Positions 11,066 to 23,232 of a stretch of 64,000 bases of DNA are shown here, piece after piece. Below the pieces are notes generated by a model that was not told the origin of the DNA, did not search any database, and saw only the letters and a list, made by a program, of their open reading frames with translations. The stretch lies in contig JANVCC010000072.1 in assembly GCA_025345505.1 (NCBI GenBank), forward strand, positions 1,838,451 to 1,902,450, given 5' to 3'. This stretch comes from Todiramphus chloris collaris. Lineage: Eukaryota > Chordata > Aves > Coraciiformes > Alcedinidae. The position numbers and the translations under genes are program-made. How positions within the stretch are numbered: the stretch's first letter is position 1; every line of letters begins with the position of its first letter.

Positions 11066-14000
11066 CGGAAGTGGCAGAACTGCTCGTTACGGCAAGAAAG
11101 CGATGAGCGAGCCTGTCGAGCAGCGTGCCTTGGCATCGCCTTTGCCCCTGCTGAGAGGAATGGCTGTAGCTCGAGTTCTGTCGTGCGGTGTCAGTTCAAT
11201 AGTCGTCAATAATCAAAACAACCTGTTAATATCCTTAATCAGAAGTTAGGGCTTCCTTTTTGTCTGCCCTTTGGTTGAGCTGATGAGAGTGTTCCAGAAG
11301 CATCACGGAGTCCGAACTCGGGCTGTCTGGTATGTTCAGTAGGTATGGCAGGGATTGATGCTCATTTAACAAATGCTGCGTCTGAGGCTGACAGCTGAAG
11401 TTCAGGCGAGGTTAATACAGTAGGTGAGGTTAATACAGTAGGCAAGCTGAGTCTAAAATCAAAGCCACAACACTGGAATCGGTTTCAGAACTGAGGTTGC
11501 GGATTCCTCTTTCTCTCCTGAAATAAAGACAACTTAAATACTCAGTTTTCATGTTCTAAGACTTGTATATTGAATTATTTTAGGGATGGCTGTCTGAAAG
11601 AAGGGAAGTATTTAAAGATGGCAGTGTAATCGATGCTGAGATCCCTCAGATTATTTGTGCTGTATGTAGTCATCAATGTGCAGAAAGGAATTGGTTCCTT
11701 AGCTCAAAAGGCAGTGTTCTTGCTTTTAACCTATGTAATCTAAACGCTCTTGACTACTCAAGTGAGAAAGAAGCACCTCTGGGTAGGCAGATGTCCTGTG
11801 TATCAGTTCAGTTTAAATGACGCTTTTGCAGGTGTTTCAGTGCTGTGCTGCTTCTGTTGAACACAGCAGAGAAGTGAAGTGTCGTGAGCCCGACTCCCAG
11901 ATTCTGCCTTCTGAATGCAAGGAGGCCGTGTGCCTTTTGGAGTGCCTGTGAGTTTTTGCTCCGCATAGAGGAAGTCCTTTAAATGATAAATGAAAACCAG
12001 GGAGTAGAAATTGAACCGGTGAAGCTGGATTGGTTTCCTCTGTTGCATCCTCCAGAGAGTGAGTGCTGCCTCCTCACCTAGAAGCCTCGAAAAGGAGTGA
12101 TGAAATCCTTCTTTAGCAAGAGCTGTGTTCTGTTTCCCTGAAACGAGGGGCTGAGACTCAACTATGGTATTACATCCATCCCTGGTTTAGCAGAAGATTC
12201 ACACCCTGAAGCCCTTCATCAACCATTTTACTGCCAAGTTTTGTAAACTACGCTCGGACAGCACAGTGACTGTTGGGTTTCGCTGCCACAGTTAGTGGAT
12301 GCGGGAAGGTTTCCCAGCAGTAAAGAGAGGTGGAGCTGCAGGTTCGAGCGAGGCATGAGATGATGGAGTTTGGCACATGGCATGTACCTTGCCAGGAGTG
12401 GGCAGTAAGTGCAAGGTACAAACACTGGATTTGTTACACTTCCAGCATTTTTGGTGACTTGTCTTTGCCGAAGAGTGCTGGGGGTGTTAAAATGAAAGCT
12501 TGGGGTCAAAGCATGGCCTGTAGACGAGGGAGAACTAGAGATTTTAATACTTTGCAGAAGTAATTTTCTGAAAATGTGTCTGTTAGCTAAAATATTGTAA
12601 GTGGTGGTCAAGCAAACAAATGGCACACAAGATTTTGTTCTTAAAGGCCATTTATTAGCAGATGATACCAAATAAGGGAACCCCAGTGTTAACAATGGCC
12701 ATGTTTCTTAGATGTTGCTTGGTAAGAAAGTTAATTAACTTCTTGATTTTTGTAGTTAAGAAACTAAATTTTATTCTGTACTACTTCAAGTCTTAAATGT
12801 ACATTTGTGAGTTATTTCAAGCTCTGATAATATCCAAGCTTACTTTGCCAATTAATTTTTATGTATGTATTTTAAATTACAGGTGATGCTTGTGTGTGTA
12901 TGTTGTACAACTTCCCTGGATTAACGTAGTTGGTGGAAATGTGATAAACTGGAGATTGTTCTGAAAGAGAAGACATAAGGTGCAGAAATAGTCTTTTGAA
13001 TTAGACCAGAGTATTTAAAGCTTTCTCCCTGCGCAGCAAATGCAAAGTTTGCTGTTACAGAGTAACTTGTGTCTTCATGGTTTAGCTGAGGACTTGTTTT
13101 TGCAGTCCGTGTGTGTGTGTTTGAAAAGCTATTCTGTAGTTAGGTGTGGTGGAACATGTTTACCATATTAAAGATTATTTTAGCGTTGTCATAAGCTGCA
13201 AAATGTGATGACAACTGTGTTAGCAAGTAGAGTCCTGCAAATTCTGAGCCACGTGAGTAGTCCTCTTGAAATAAATGAGTCTGCTTGCATGAGAAGTGGC
13301 TTGATTGAGAGCCGAAAGACAAAGATTCTCCTCTTATGAAAATAAACGTAACTGTGCGGAAGTGTTTTTGAATAGAAGAGCTTTGTGTGTTTTTCAGACT
13401 GCCACTTTAATACTACTTAGTTGAAAATGCACTGTTATGTTTACTGTGAAGTTGCATAAATAGGTATGAGTGCTGCTGCCTCGGATGTAATGATTTTAAT
13501 TTTTTTTAATTCTTTGGAATAGAGGTGTTTTAGGTTTTTCTTCCCCTTTGGGTTGTTATGTTTTAGAGTAAAAGAGAGTTAAGCATATTGTGTATGTAAC
13601 ATAGCAAGATTTTGGTGTTCTGTATAAGTGTAAAAGAAGCAAAACCAGTTGAAAGTTAAGGACTTCAAATAATAGGAATGTTCTTTCTCCATCCTCCCCC
13701 AATCCTGAGCGTAAGAAGGTGGCAGTGCAAACAGTTAATTGCTTTGTTGAGATGCAGTCTCTTGAGGTTGTACCGATTCAAACAGAGACAGGGCATTGCT
13801 AGGTAGTGAAGTATCAGATCCGTCTGTCAGCAGCTTTACCTGGTGCTCGATACCTCTCGTACCTCAGCGTATAATCTAGAGGCAGCTGTTTTGCTCTGAA
13901 GTACCTCCTGCAAAAGGAAAAGTTACAGCGTGTTTTTTGGTATTTGCATTTCTAAAGTGTATACATAATTTGTTATTGCAAATTAACATTAAAGGGTGCC

Positions 14001-17000
14001 CCGTGCGTGCTGCAGTTCAGGTTGTCAGCTGGCCCCTTTCTTGGAGCAGCGAGCTGTGCAGGTCAACCTCGGTGCAAACCTTTGTGCAGTTTGCAAAGCT
14101 TCCTCTAGATCCTGTCGCCTTTGCTGCAGCAATAAGGGCCTAAGAGCAAAGGAAAATGGTCTGTTGGATGAGCATCATGTGGACCATGATCCCCTCCGGT
14201 ATTCTGGATGCTGTTTATTGCCCTCGGAGGAGTGGGTTGTGCTGAGTGCTCTACTGTCTGTACTCGGAGTGCTTTCTGTAGAACTTTGAAACGGGTCAAA
14301 CGTATTTGACAAGCAGTGAAAGGGAAAAGGCCAGTCAGCCACCTCCATAAGCTGCTGTGATTATGGGGTTCTTTCAGGAAATGACTCCTTTTGGTTTTTG
14401 GGGTTTTGTTTTTTTTTTGTCTTCCGCTTTAAATTTATCCTGACTTAGCTGTCAATACTTGGTAATCTGCAAGTTCTGAAACAGCATGCTTCTGAAAGCT
14501 GGGAGTGACAGTGAAATATATATATATTTTTTTAAGCTTACTTATTTTTCTTCTCTCCTTCTCCCCCTGCCCCGGTTCTGATCTAGGTTAGCAGCACAGG
14601 GGCATGTGAACTGCCCTTTTAACACTGTGATTATGGCTGAAAAGTGGGTTATGTTGAAGACTTGACAAATTCTATTTGCAGTATTTGTTAAAGCTTTCCT
14701 TTTGGCTTTTGTTGATAGCTGTCAGGTGTCGGTTTTCTAGACCTGCACCATCTACACACATGTCACCAGGTAGCAGAATTCGGTATAAAAAAGGGATTAT
14801 GTCCCTTGCTGAAGAAAGAGCAATTCAACACTTAGCTTATATGTTTCAAATATTGCTGGATGAACTTTAAACATTGCTGAGGATGACAGTGACAGGTCCA
14901 CAATGGCAGCGCTTGAGTGTTGTCGTGCTTCCTGAAAATCTCAGCATGTGGTTTGATTCCAAGCCCCCCAAGCTGTGTCTGTTGCCTGCAGGTCGCTGGA
15001 TTCTGCTGGGCTGGTGATTTCGAGCCTGATGACGTGCTGTGTGCGTGGTTACTGAGCCTGGAGCTGGGGTTTGGGACTGATTTGAGCAACTTCTTTCAGG
15101 AGGTTTCAAGGGTAGGAAGAAGATTCCTTGTAGCCAGCCATGCTTGTCCTGTCTGTTCTTCCTGGTTAACTAGGGGTAGAAACCAGGACAAGGAATTAAG
15201 AATTTCAAGGAGATAAATCTCCCCCTAAAGCAGAGATTTCTTAACTTGGGTCAAGAACAGCAGAAAGCTGAGATGATTGCATCTGGTCAGAGAAAGAGGT
15301 TGAGTGTTGTTACTTGGTTTGTGTCTTGTTTAGTTTTGTGGAGGTGCTTGGAATGGCTTTGCTGGTGAAAAAGACAAAACAAAACTCTTTCTCATGTAGT
15401 TTCTTGTCCTGTAACAGGATATCTGAATTTAAAGGACATGTGCATGTGAAGATAATACTGATACAACAAAAACGAAGTAGCGGTGATGTGATTATGCTCC
15501 TGTGCTTGTAAATTTTAAGACTGCATGGGAAAACTTTGCTCTATTTTAGAACATGTGTCTGTTTTAAAAGCAGATGTTGCAATTATTTGTAGACAGCTAA
15601 CGGCTCTTGCCTGGCTTTGACTACTTGTTAACTCTCTCTATAGCTTGGTCATGCGATAATCAATTGCCCATAGTCTGTCCTTGTTAGACTCTTAGTACTA
15701 TTCAGCTACTTTTATTACCATTATGAGAGAAGTTAAGGTATAGAAAACTTGAAACAGAAAGCTTTTCTTTTTTTAAATGCTGTCTGGTTTAATTACCTGC
15801 ACATAACCCAGTGAACAAAGTCGGGTGTATCACAGGTATGCGTTCCTGAAGAAAGGGAAAATAAAGTTCTGTTAACTTGAGGAAGCTCATTTGAGTGTGG
15901 AAGTGTTCTGGTAGCTCCCAAGTGCTAAAACATGCAGTGCTCTGGAACCTAGGAGGTGCTGGGTTTAGTATACCCTTGCATAAAAGAGATAGGCATTGGA
16001 AATCCTTCTGCAAATGTTCTCTGCTTGTAGGTTAAAGATGTTGCAAGAAGCAGGGTGGCATGTACTGTTTGTTTCAGTCACTGAAGACCAAGTCCTCCCC
16101 TCCACATGGACAGAGAGATGTTCTGTCTGGCCCTTTGGAAGTTGCCTTCATGTGTGCTCTAAATACAATAATCCATAATAACAGCAAACCACACAGCCCA
16201 TCTGGTTTTGGAGAACTGCTCGCAGGATGGATTTGGCAATGATTCTTGTAGAGTAGATGCATCTGGATCTTTTTTTTTCTATATTAATGATGCTGTGTCC
16301 TCTCCCCAAAAGAATTTAAAGAAGTCTATTTAAAGCTTTAAAAGGTATGTTGATGCTGTGGATTCTCCTAGTTGTGCTGGGCTGGCAAAACTTAGGGCAG
16401 GATCCAGCTTGCTCTGCAATACATCAGAACCTTTTGATTGAATTTTCTTTTCTTTTTTTTTTTTTTTTGCATGTTACTCACCTAACATCCAGTTAACGTT
16501 AGGCAGGGTAGTGCTCGTGTATCTGGAGTTATTTGCTGGCCCAGCTGGGTTGCCAGCAGCTCAGCTGCTCCGTCGCAGGCAGCGTGTCGGATGGGAAGGG
16601 CACGCTCGGCGCCTGGCCAGGCAGCCTGGGAAGGGAGGAGTAAGTCACTGCTGCCAAACTGGAAAATAACATTTGCTGGGAGAGACTCTTCAAACAGCTA
16701 AACAATTGGAGTAGGGAAACATTAAGCTGTAAACAGAAGAAGGTATTGCAGTGTTTACTGTCGCAGCCTGGCTGAGTGATGGTGTAGGAGTCCAGCAGGC
16801 AGGGTTCATGCCTGCTGGAGCAGGAGCAGGATCCTAGGCTCCCTTCCTCTGCCCTTCACTCTTCTGGCACGTTTCTAAGCTCTTGGTCCATTGCCTGATG
16901 TTTTTCTGATGGCTTTTAGCTACTCTGAGCTGTGGAGAACTTCAGAAGGAGCTTAAACACTTCGGGCTCAAGATCTGTGAAGGCTGGTTTTGAAACCGTA

Positions 17001-17217
17001 CTCTGGTATGTGTTCCAGTGCTTTGGTTAAGATGAGAGATGCAGTTTGCTAGCGCCAGAGGCCAAGCTGACCACTGCTAGTGCTCCTACATACATGCAAA
17101 TGGCAGGTTGAAATACCAGGCTATTTTCCCTTGCCAGCAAATGCTTCATAAGAATATTGGGCTTTTTTTTTTTCAGTTAATTTTGACTAGTTTAAAGGGG
17201 CACGTGTGTTACATAGT

Positions 17218-17239
17218 TTATATATATATAATATATATA
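17218..17239. repeat. TA-rich microsatellite
   Basis: This is an interrupted TA dinucleotide repeat in the PLEKHF2 intron. Confidence 0.8.
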
Positions 17240-19440
17240 AAAACATACAAAGCCTCAGCCTTTTTCCTTGCAGCCCTTTAAATGCGCTGGCAGCTGCGAA
17301 CACGCAGTATGCCTGGAGTTGCCTGGATCTTGCTTCCTGTGCTGGGACCGATGAGTTTTGTGTCAAACTGGAAATGCTCTTGATGGTGGGTCAGGCCTGC
17401 TTGTTCTCCTCAGTTTGCAGAACTAAAACTTTCAGGGCTGTGTGGCTGCGCACTGTGGTGTTTTCTGTTCTGGTTTTCGTTTTGGTTTGGTTTTCTTTTC
17501 ATTCTAACCATTACTTGTTTTCCACATGCACGTGCTGGCTGCCTCCCCTTTCGCATCCTCAAAGGCAGTAAGAATGTTACCGTTAAACGGCAGCAGTTCA
17601 GCTGGCAGTAGTGCCTTGCACAAGTGTTGTTCAGGGCTGTGTGAGACTGTATTGGGGCTCGTCGGCAGACAGGTAACAACACCGAGGTGAAATGAGTTTA
17701 GGAAGTTGCTCCCTTTGCTCTAACCAGTGGCTACCAAGTAGAGGGTGGAGAACTGTATGTTTCTTACCAGCAACAGCTCTGTCTCTGTTATGCCAGGAGT
17801 GAAAACCAGTATCAGCTACTGTGGTTTATTGTAAATAGAAACCTGACAGTGGTGTTAAGCAGCTGATATCATTAAAAATCTGTATCTCTTAGAAGAATTT
17901 TGCTCCTGGACTTCTACAGTGAGGTCTCTTCTCCTGAGACTAAGAGGCATCCAGTGAAGGTGAGGCCAGAAGGGAAATACAACCACTTCCAGTTGGTCTA
18001 GGGGTGGTTTGAGGCTCTCCTGATCATGTGCTACCGTGTGGTACGAACAGTTCGTGAAAGGTGGAGACTCAAATAGTACTATTTTCTGTTCCTGCCAAGT
18101 AGGAGAAGGTAGTGGGAATTGCTTTGGGATGCAGCAGGATTTCTCTCTCCTTAGTGGATGCTGTGTGTTTCTTGCTCGGAGCAGGAGTGCTGGCATTATG
18201 GCCAAGGTGGTTCTTCTCTCCGCCCATCGTGCAGGGTGGACTGCAGACTGGCCAGACTCGTCTGCTGGGGCAGCCTGCTTCATATGCCTGTGTTTTCCTG
18301 GGGTCTCCTCTGTGATTATTTAGCATTACAGCAGATTTGGGAGGCTGATCCCAAGCAGGTTAAATTGGTGTTCTCTTTCCAGCTGAGGTTTATTGTGTTA
18401 AGTACCAAACCTCGTGAGAAATGAATGTGCAGAACTGGGATGGTTTTGCCTGCATGCAGCAGCTCAGGTGGTGTGCTAACTGTTCAACAGAGTAGCCTGG
18501 CTAGTAGAACAGTGTTGCTGTGCTCTTGCTGTGCTAATACATATGCTGCTTGGCACACCAGATAGTCAAAAATAGCTTTCTGTACTCGAACTAGCTCCTG
18601 AGTGGGTTGGGGAACATAAGGTCATACATCTTGAAAGAGCTACCTAGAAATGATCTTCATCCCCAAAGTGTAATTGGCCTTTCTAGGCATTCCTAGTTCA
18701 GTTGGAGAATGGCTGCTGCAAATTTGAAGAGTAATGCACTTGCTGTGCACGTTTGATAATAAAGGTTTTGTTGCTCGTTTAGAATCTATGAGCAATTTTT
18801 ACACGACTGGTCAGTTAAACTGAAACAGCAGTCCTTGTAAGTTGGAAATTAGAGTGTATTAAAATCAGCTGTAATGTATTGAAATGATTACTGAACTGTA
18901 TGATGTTAGGTAGTTAAAATAGAGATTTTTACCTTCAAGAAGAGTTTTAGTGGGACTGGACTTGTGACAGTCATTTGCAGCTGATTAAAAACGCATAACC
19001 CAGACAGATCTGTTTGGGTTTATTATGTTAATTATAGGTTTATGATGACATCTGACTAGACAAATGCACGGATTTGCTTTCATGGTCTATTTGGACATGG
19101 TTAAATGCTGGACTGGGAAATAATCTAAAGATTTCTCAAATACTGGCAAGGCAGAGTATTGACAGGTTGCACAGTATGAAGTAACATGGTTGTTGTTAAC
19201 GTGTTTCCAGTATGGTTTCTGTGAGTCTGTGGCTGATTGCCAGACCATTAGCTAACAGGCTGAGACAAATTGAAGGTTAAGATTACAGGTTCATTGTGGA
19301 TATACTAGTAAGGGAGTGAGTTAGCTCATGATGCAGCCATTGCACCACAGCTTGCACAATGCAGGAAGCCGTGTCTTCATAGTGGGGAAGAAAAAAACAA
19401 AACAAACCCAGAAAATTGCGTTAATGTTGAAAATATTGCA

Positions 19441-19530
19441 CTGAGAATCGTAGAAATGAGACTTGGGAGAGGTCCACAGGATCATCTGTTCCACTTTCCT
19501 TCCAGCCTTCTCTTGATTGATGCTTAGCTG
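19441..19530 (-). mobile_element. Ancient CR1-like LINE fragment
   Basis: The pattern GAGAATCGTAGAAATGAGAC, then GGAGAGGTCC and GGATCATCTGTTCCA, follows the reversed CR1 3' end ('agaatcatagaa...gggacct...tcatctagtcca') with many substitutions. It looks much older than the copy at 22.8 kb. The boundaries are approximate. Confidence 0.4.
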
Positions 19531-22500
19531 CCCTGGGATGAAAATGTCACAAGCATCTTTGCTTCCCTAGGGTAATCCAAAGCAGCCTTGGTATTTCCAG
19601 CATCCTCTTCTGGTGTTTAATTTTGCTGCTTTTTGACTTTATTGAATGCCAATAATTAACAAGAGTGTGAAAAGCGGTGCAAAGAGGCAACAGCATACAT
19701 TGCCTTAAGGAAAAAGTAATAATTATGGGTTTTTTGTGTCTGTAAATCCAGTCAAAGTTTCTGTCCTGCTGCTGGTACCTTTCTGAATGGTGCAGCCATT
19801 CACCAGATTCTTAAGGAGTCTTTATCCAGAATCACTCCTGACTAGGTTCAGGGGGCTCTTACTGCCTCCTTTCCTGCTGGCACCTCTACCTTCACATCGT
19901 CTCTTTGGTCACTTGATCCTTCTGATTTCTTTGCAGTATGGTGATGTATGCAGCTTTTTGTCAGTCTTGATACTCAACAGCTTTGAGCTATGGTCAGGAT
20001 TATCCTCTGCATCCTTACCAGCTGCTTACAGTTTGTACAACAGCACGGTTTGTGAAATACAGCAGCTTTGGGAGAATTATTAGTAACTGCTTGTTAGAAG
20101 GGTGTTCTTCTCTTTAAGTGACAGTTGTTGCCTTATGTTTTGAGTAGCATCCAGGACAGCCAGCTCCAGCACAGAGCAGGCATTTGGCTGTTATTGTCAT
20201 GTCAGCTTATAGCAGGGAGAAGGACCTTTAGAAAGCATTTGTTGTACTTCTATTCCCTCTCAATGTAGTATTTCATAGGGTGAAATTTCTTTTAATTTCT
20301 CTTAACTTCATGGTCAAATTGGTCTTTTTACTGTTCCATAAAACCCAGCTGGCGAGTAATGGAAATAAATAATTATGATGAAAAAACTCCGCAGTTAATT
20401 GTTACAGTTGCATTTATGTAAGATACAGAATGAAATAAATGTATTCATGGATACTTACAACTTCATTTTCCTCCTTATTTTATTCTACATACTGAATGAT
20501 GGAAATAAAGTTTACTTAAATGTCTCTCGCTGGTATTTCTATAGAAAGTTTAATCCAGCTCTTGTGATTACCTTTGTGGTCCTTGACAGGTAGTGCTGAC
20601 TTGTGCAGGAGTGCTTGGATTCTGGTTACAGCTAATCACGTCTACGTGCAGAGAAAGCTTGACTTTGCCAGCTGAGATGACACAGTGAAACATTCGGGAC
20701 AAGCCATGGTCTCATCCTTCTCTCTGTTTGTTGAAGGAGGTGGCACCAGTGAGGCCAAAATAGGATTTACAGTTTATGCTGAGTTATCTTCAGACCTGTA
20801 TCAGAAACTTAAGAGTATCTGATGTGTATAGTTCAGCAATTTTCCACACTGAAATGATTTTCAAAGCATTTGATACTGCTAAGTTTTCTTAAACAGGTTG
20901 CGCTTCAAAAATGTACCCTGTGAGTTACTTGGCAGCAGTGCAGAAAGGCAGGTGTTGCTCTTAAGAGCAAGTAATCTTAATAGAGATTGGAATACTGTAT
21001 TACAGCACTGAGATTCCTTTTTAACTGAAGGTTTGTCCACAAAAAGCAGTGATATTACCACTTTGGAGAGAGCTTTAAGTCAGAAGGATGTATGAGGGTT
21101 CTGGGTAAATTAATTGTGTTTATTCAACTGTATGTGAAATTAGTGTACCTTCCTCACACAGGCAGAGTGCAAGAGGAAAGCTGAATGAGCCTGATGTGAT
21201 AATATAATGTGTAACAATTATTTGAAAGCTATTACTAAGAAAGCAGGCATAACTAATGTACTAAATGACTGATCCTGCCTGGTGAGCTCTTTTTAAGGTG
21301 AGTGGTGTTTTGTTCCAAAAGGTGAGTCACCTTACGAACCAGTCACTGCATTACATATCTGGTCTACAGGCAGACCTCTGGCTTAGGTTCACAATTTACT
21401 GCTTTGGGTCTTAAAACTTTTATTGATTTTTTTTTTTTTTCTTTACCTTTCACATGTGTGTAACTTGTGTGATGAAGTAAAACAACATAAGACTCGGTTC
21501 TATTTGAAATCTCTGTTCAGAGCCTTGGAGTTACAGAGTCAGACAAGATAAAAATGTTTAACTTTTGCCTTTTGTTAAGTGACTCTAAACTGAAACTTAT
21601 TATTATGAAACATATATGTTACCCTTAGGCAAGAGGGAAAACGAGTTAGTTTGAATGAACACGGTGGAACTTAATTGCTGTTGTCTGTATGTGCAGGTGT
21701 GAGAACAAGGGCTCTGTGTAACAACCGGATAATTACTTGGAAATTAGTGAGTGGCAAGGTATGATGTGCTTCCATTTAGAGCTACTATTTATACCTTTTC
21801 CTTTCTTTATTCTATTCCTTTTGCATTCCTCTGTTTCTGAGTCTTCTCTTTTCTATTCTCTACATTTGATTCACTGCAATAATATCTAGATTTCATTTCA
21901 TCTCTTCTAGCGGTGTGATCAGATACTGTTGTTAGTGACATTTGTTTATTGGACTTGTGTTACTGAATCGGGCTAGGAAGCATCCAGGATCTGCTGCTGC
22001 TTTAGGACTGGATGGGCCTCTGTGTTAGTTTTGAGCTCTTGTACTTTTTTCAGCAGCTTTATTACACTTTTTATTTTCCTTTTCTTTTAATTTGTCACCT
22101 TAACTGTGAATGTACATAGTGATGGATGAGCTGCCTGCATCCTGATACCGTGGCTCTCAGAAACCTAGACTGCCTGGTTTGTATGAATGCAGTGTGTTAA
22201 ATGTAGTTGTTAACAGCCTAATTGCTAACTGTAAAGTTCATGATAGATGAACTGGCAATTATGGCAAGACGGGTAGCATTTTCCTCCTTTAAAGGAGTGT
22301 TGGAAAAAAAAAAAATGCTAAAAATGAGACGCTTGTTAATTAACCCATTGTTAAGGGGGCTGGGTACTGGACAACATTTGTTCTCGCCCAGGCCAGAGGG
22401 TGATGGAACACTGACGGCTCTGCTGTATCGCTGAGGAAAGTTGGGAATCCTGGTTGTGTCTCTCTTCTGCGTAACTCTTGTGCCCCTCCTGCAGTTAGAA

Positions 22501-22799
22501 AGCAGTGCTGGCTGTGATGGCAGCACGCTCTGAGCTGAGGTGAGGAAATGTTCACGTGCTGAGCGGCGTGCCGTCTGCATCCCTATGCCATGAGCTTTTT
22601 TTATCTCGTTTCTCCCCTCTAGCACCTTTGTGTTGCCCATGGTTCTGCTCCGTGGTGATCAAGCCAGCTGCTGCAGGGCTGGCTCGTGGAGCAGTGTAAG
22701 ACTCTTCTGGCAGTGTTGAGTTTAGGTGTAGCTACATCAGTCAGGATTGCTTTCTGTTTAGTTGACTCCTTATGCCGGTCTTCAGCTACAACTATTCTT

Positions 22800-23232
22800 C
22801 ACAGAATCACTCAGGTTGGAAAAGCCCCTTGGGATCACCGTGTCGAACCATCAGCCCTACTCTACAAGTTCACCCCTAGACCATGTCCCCCAACACCACA
22901 TCCAAGCGATGTTTAAACACACCCAGGGAGGGGGACTCAACCCCCTCCCTGGGCAGCCCATTCCAATTTCTCACCACTCTTTCCATGAGGAATTTTTTCC
23001 TAGTGTCCAGTCTAAACCTCCCTTGTTTCAGCTTGAGGCTGTTCCCTCTGGTTCTGTCCCTAATCACCTGAGGGAAGAGCCCAGCACCAGCCTCTCTGCA
23101 ATGTCCTTTCAGGGAGTTGTAGAGAGTGGTGAGGTCTCCCCTCAGCCTCCTCTTCCTCAAACTAAACAGACCCAGCTCCTTCAAACGCTCCTCGTACGGT
23201 CTTATGTGCCGTTCAGTCTGGCCTCTATCAAG
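22800..23232 (-). mobile_element. CR1 LINE, 5'-truncated copy with ORF2 tail
   Basis: On the minus strand this is the 3' end of a CR1 non-LTR retrotransposon. An open frame (within 22876-23259) carries the typical C-terminal block with [46 protein letters not shown] and [20 protein letters not shown] short 3' UTR then ends in GATTCTGTG at 22800. The reverse transcriptase and endonuclease domains are missing, as usual for 5'-truncated CR1. The uninterrupted frame suggests a fairly young insertion. It lies antisense in the PLEKHF2 intron. Confidence 0.92.

Larger units (their letters stand above)
9860..11110 (+). promoter_or_regulatory. PLEKHF2: CpG-island promoter of PLEKHF2
   Basis: CpG is very dense from about 9.89 to 10.77 kb and still raised to about 11.1 kb, in sharp contrast with the AT-rich sequence on both sides. 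GC boxes occur at 10039-10047 (CCCCGCCCC) and 10689-10696 (GGGGCGGG). A YY1-type element, GAGATGGCGGC, lies at 10026-10036. A second one lies on the opposite strand at 10299-10309 (AACATGGCCGC on the minus strand). No TATA box is evident, which fits a broad housekeeping-type promoter. Assignment to PLEKHF2 is by position: it is the only CpG island upstream of that coding exon, on the same strand. Confidence 0.8.
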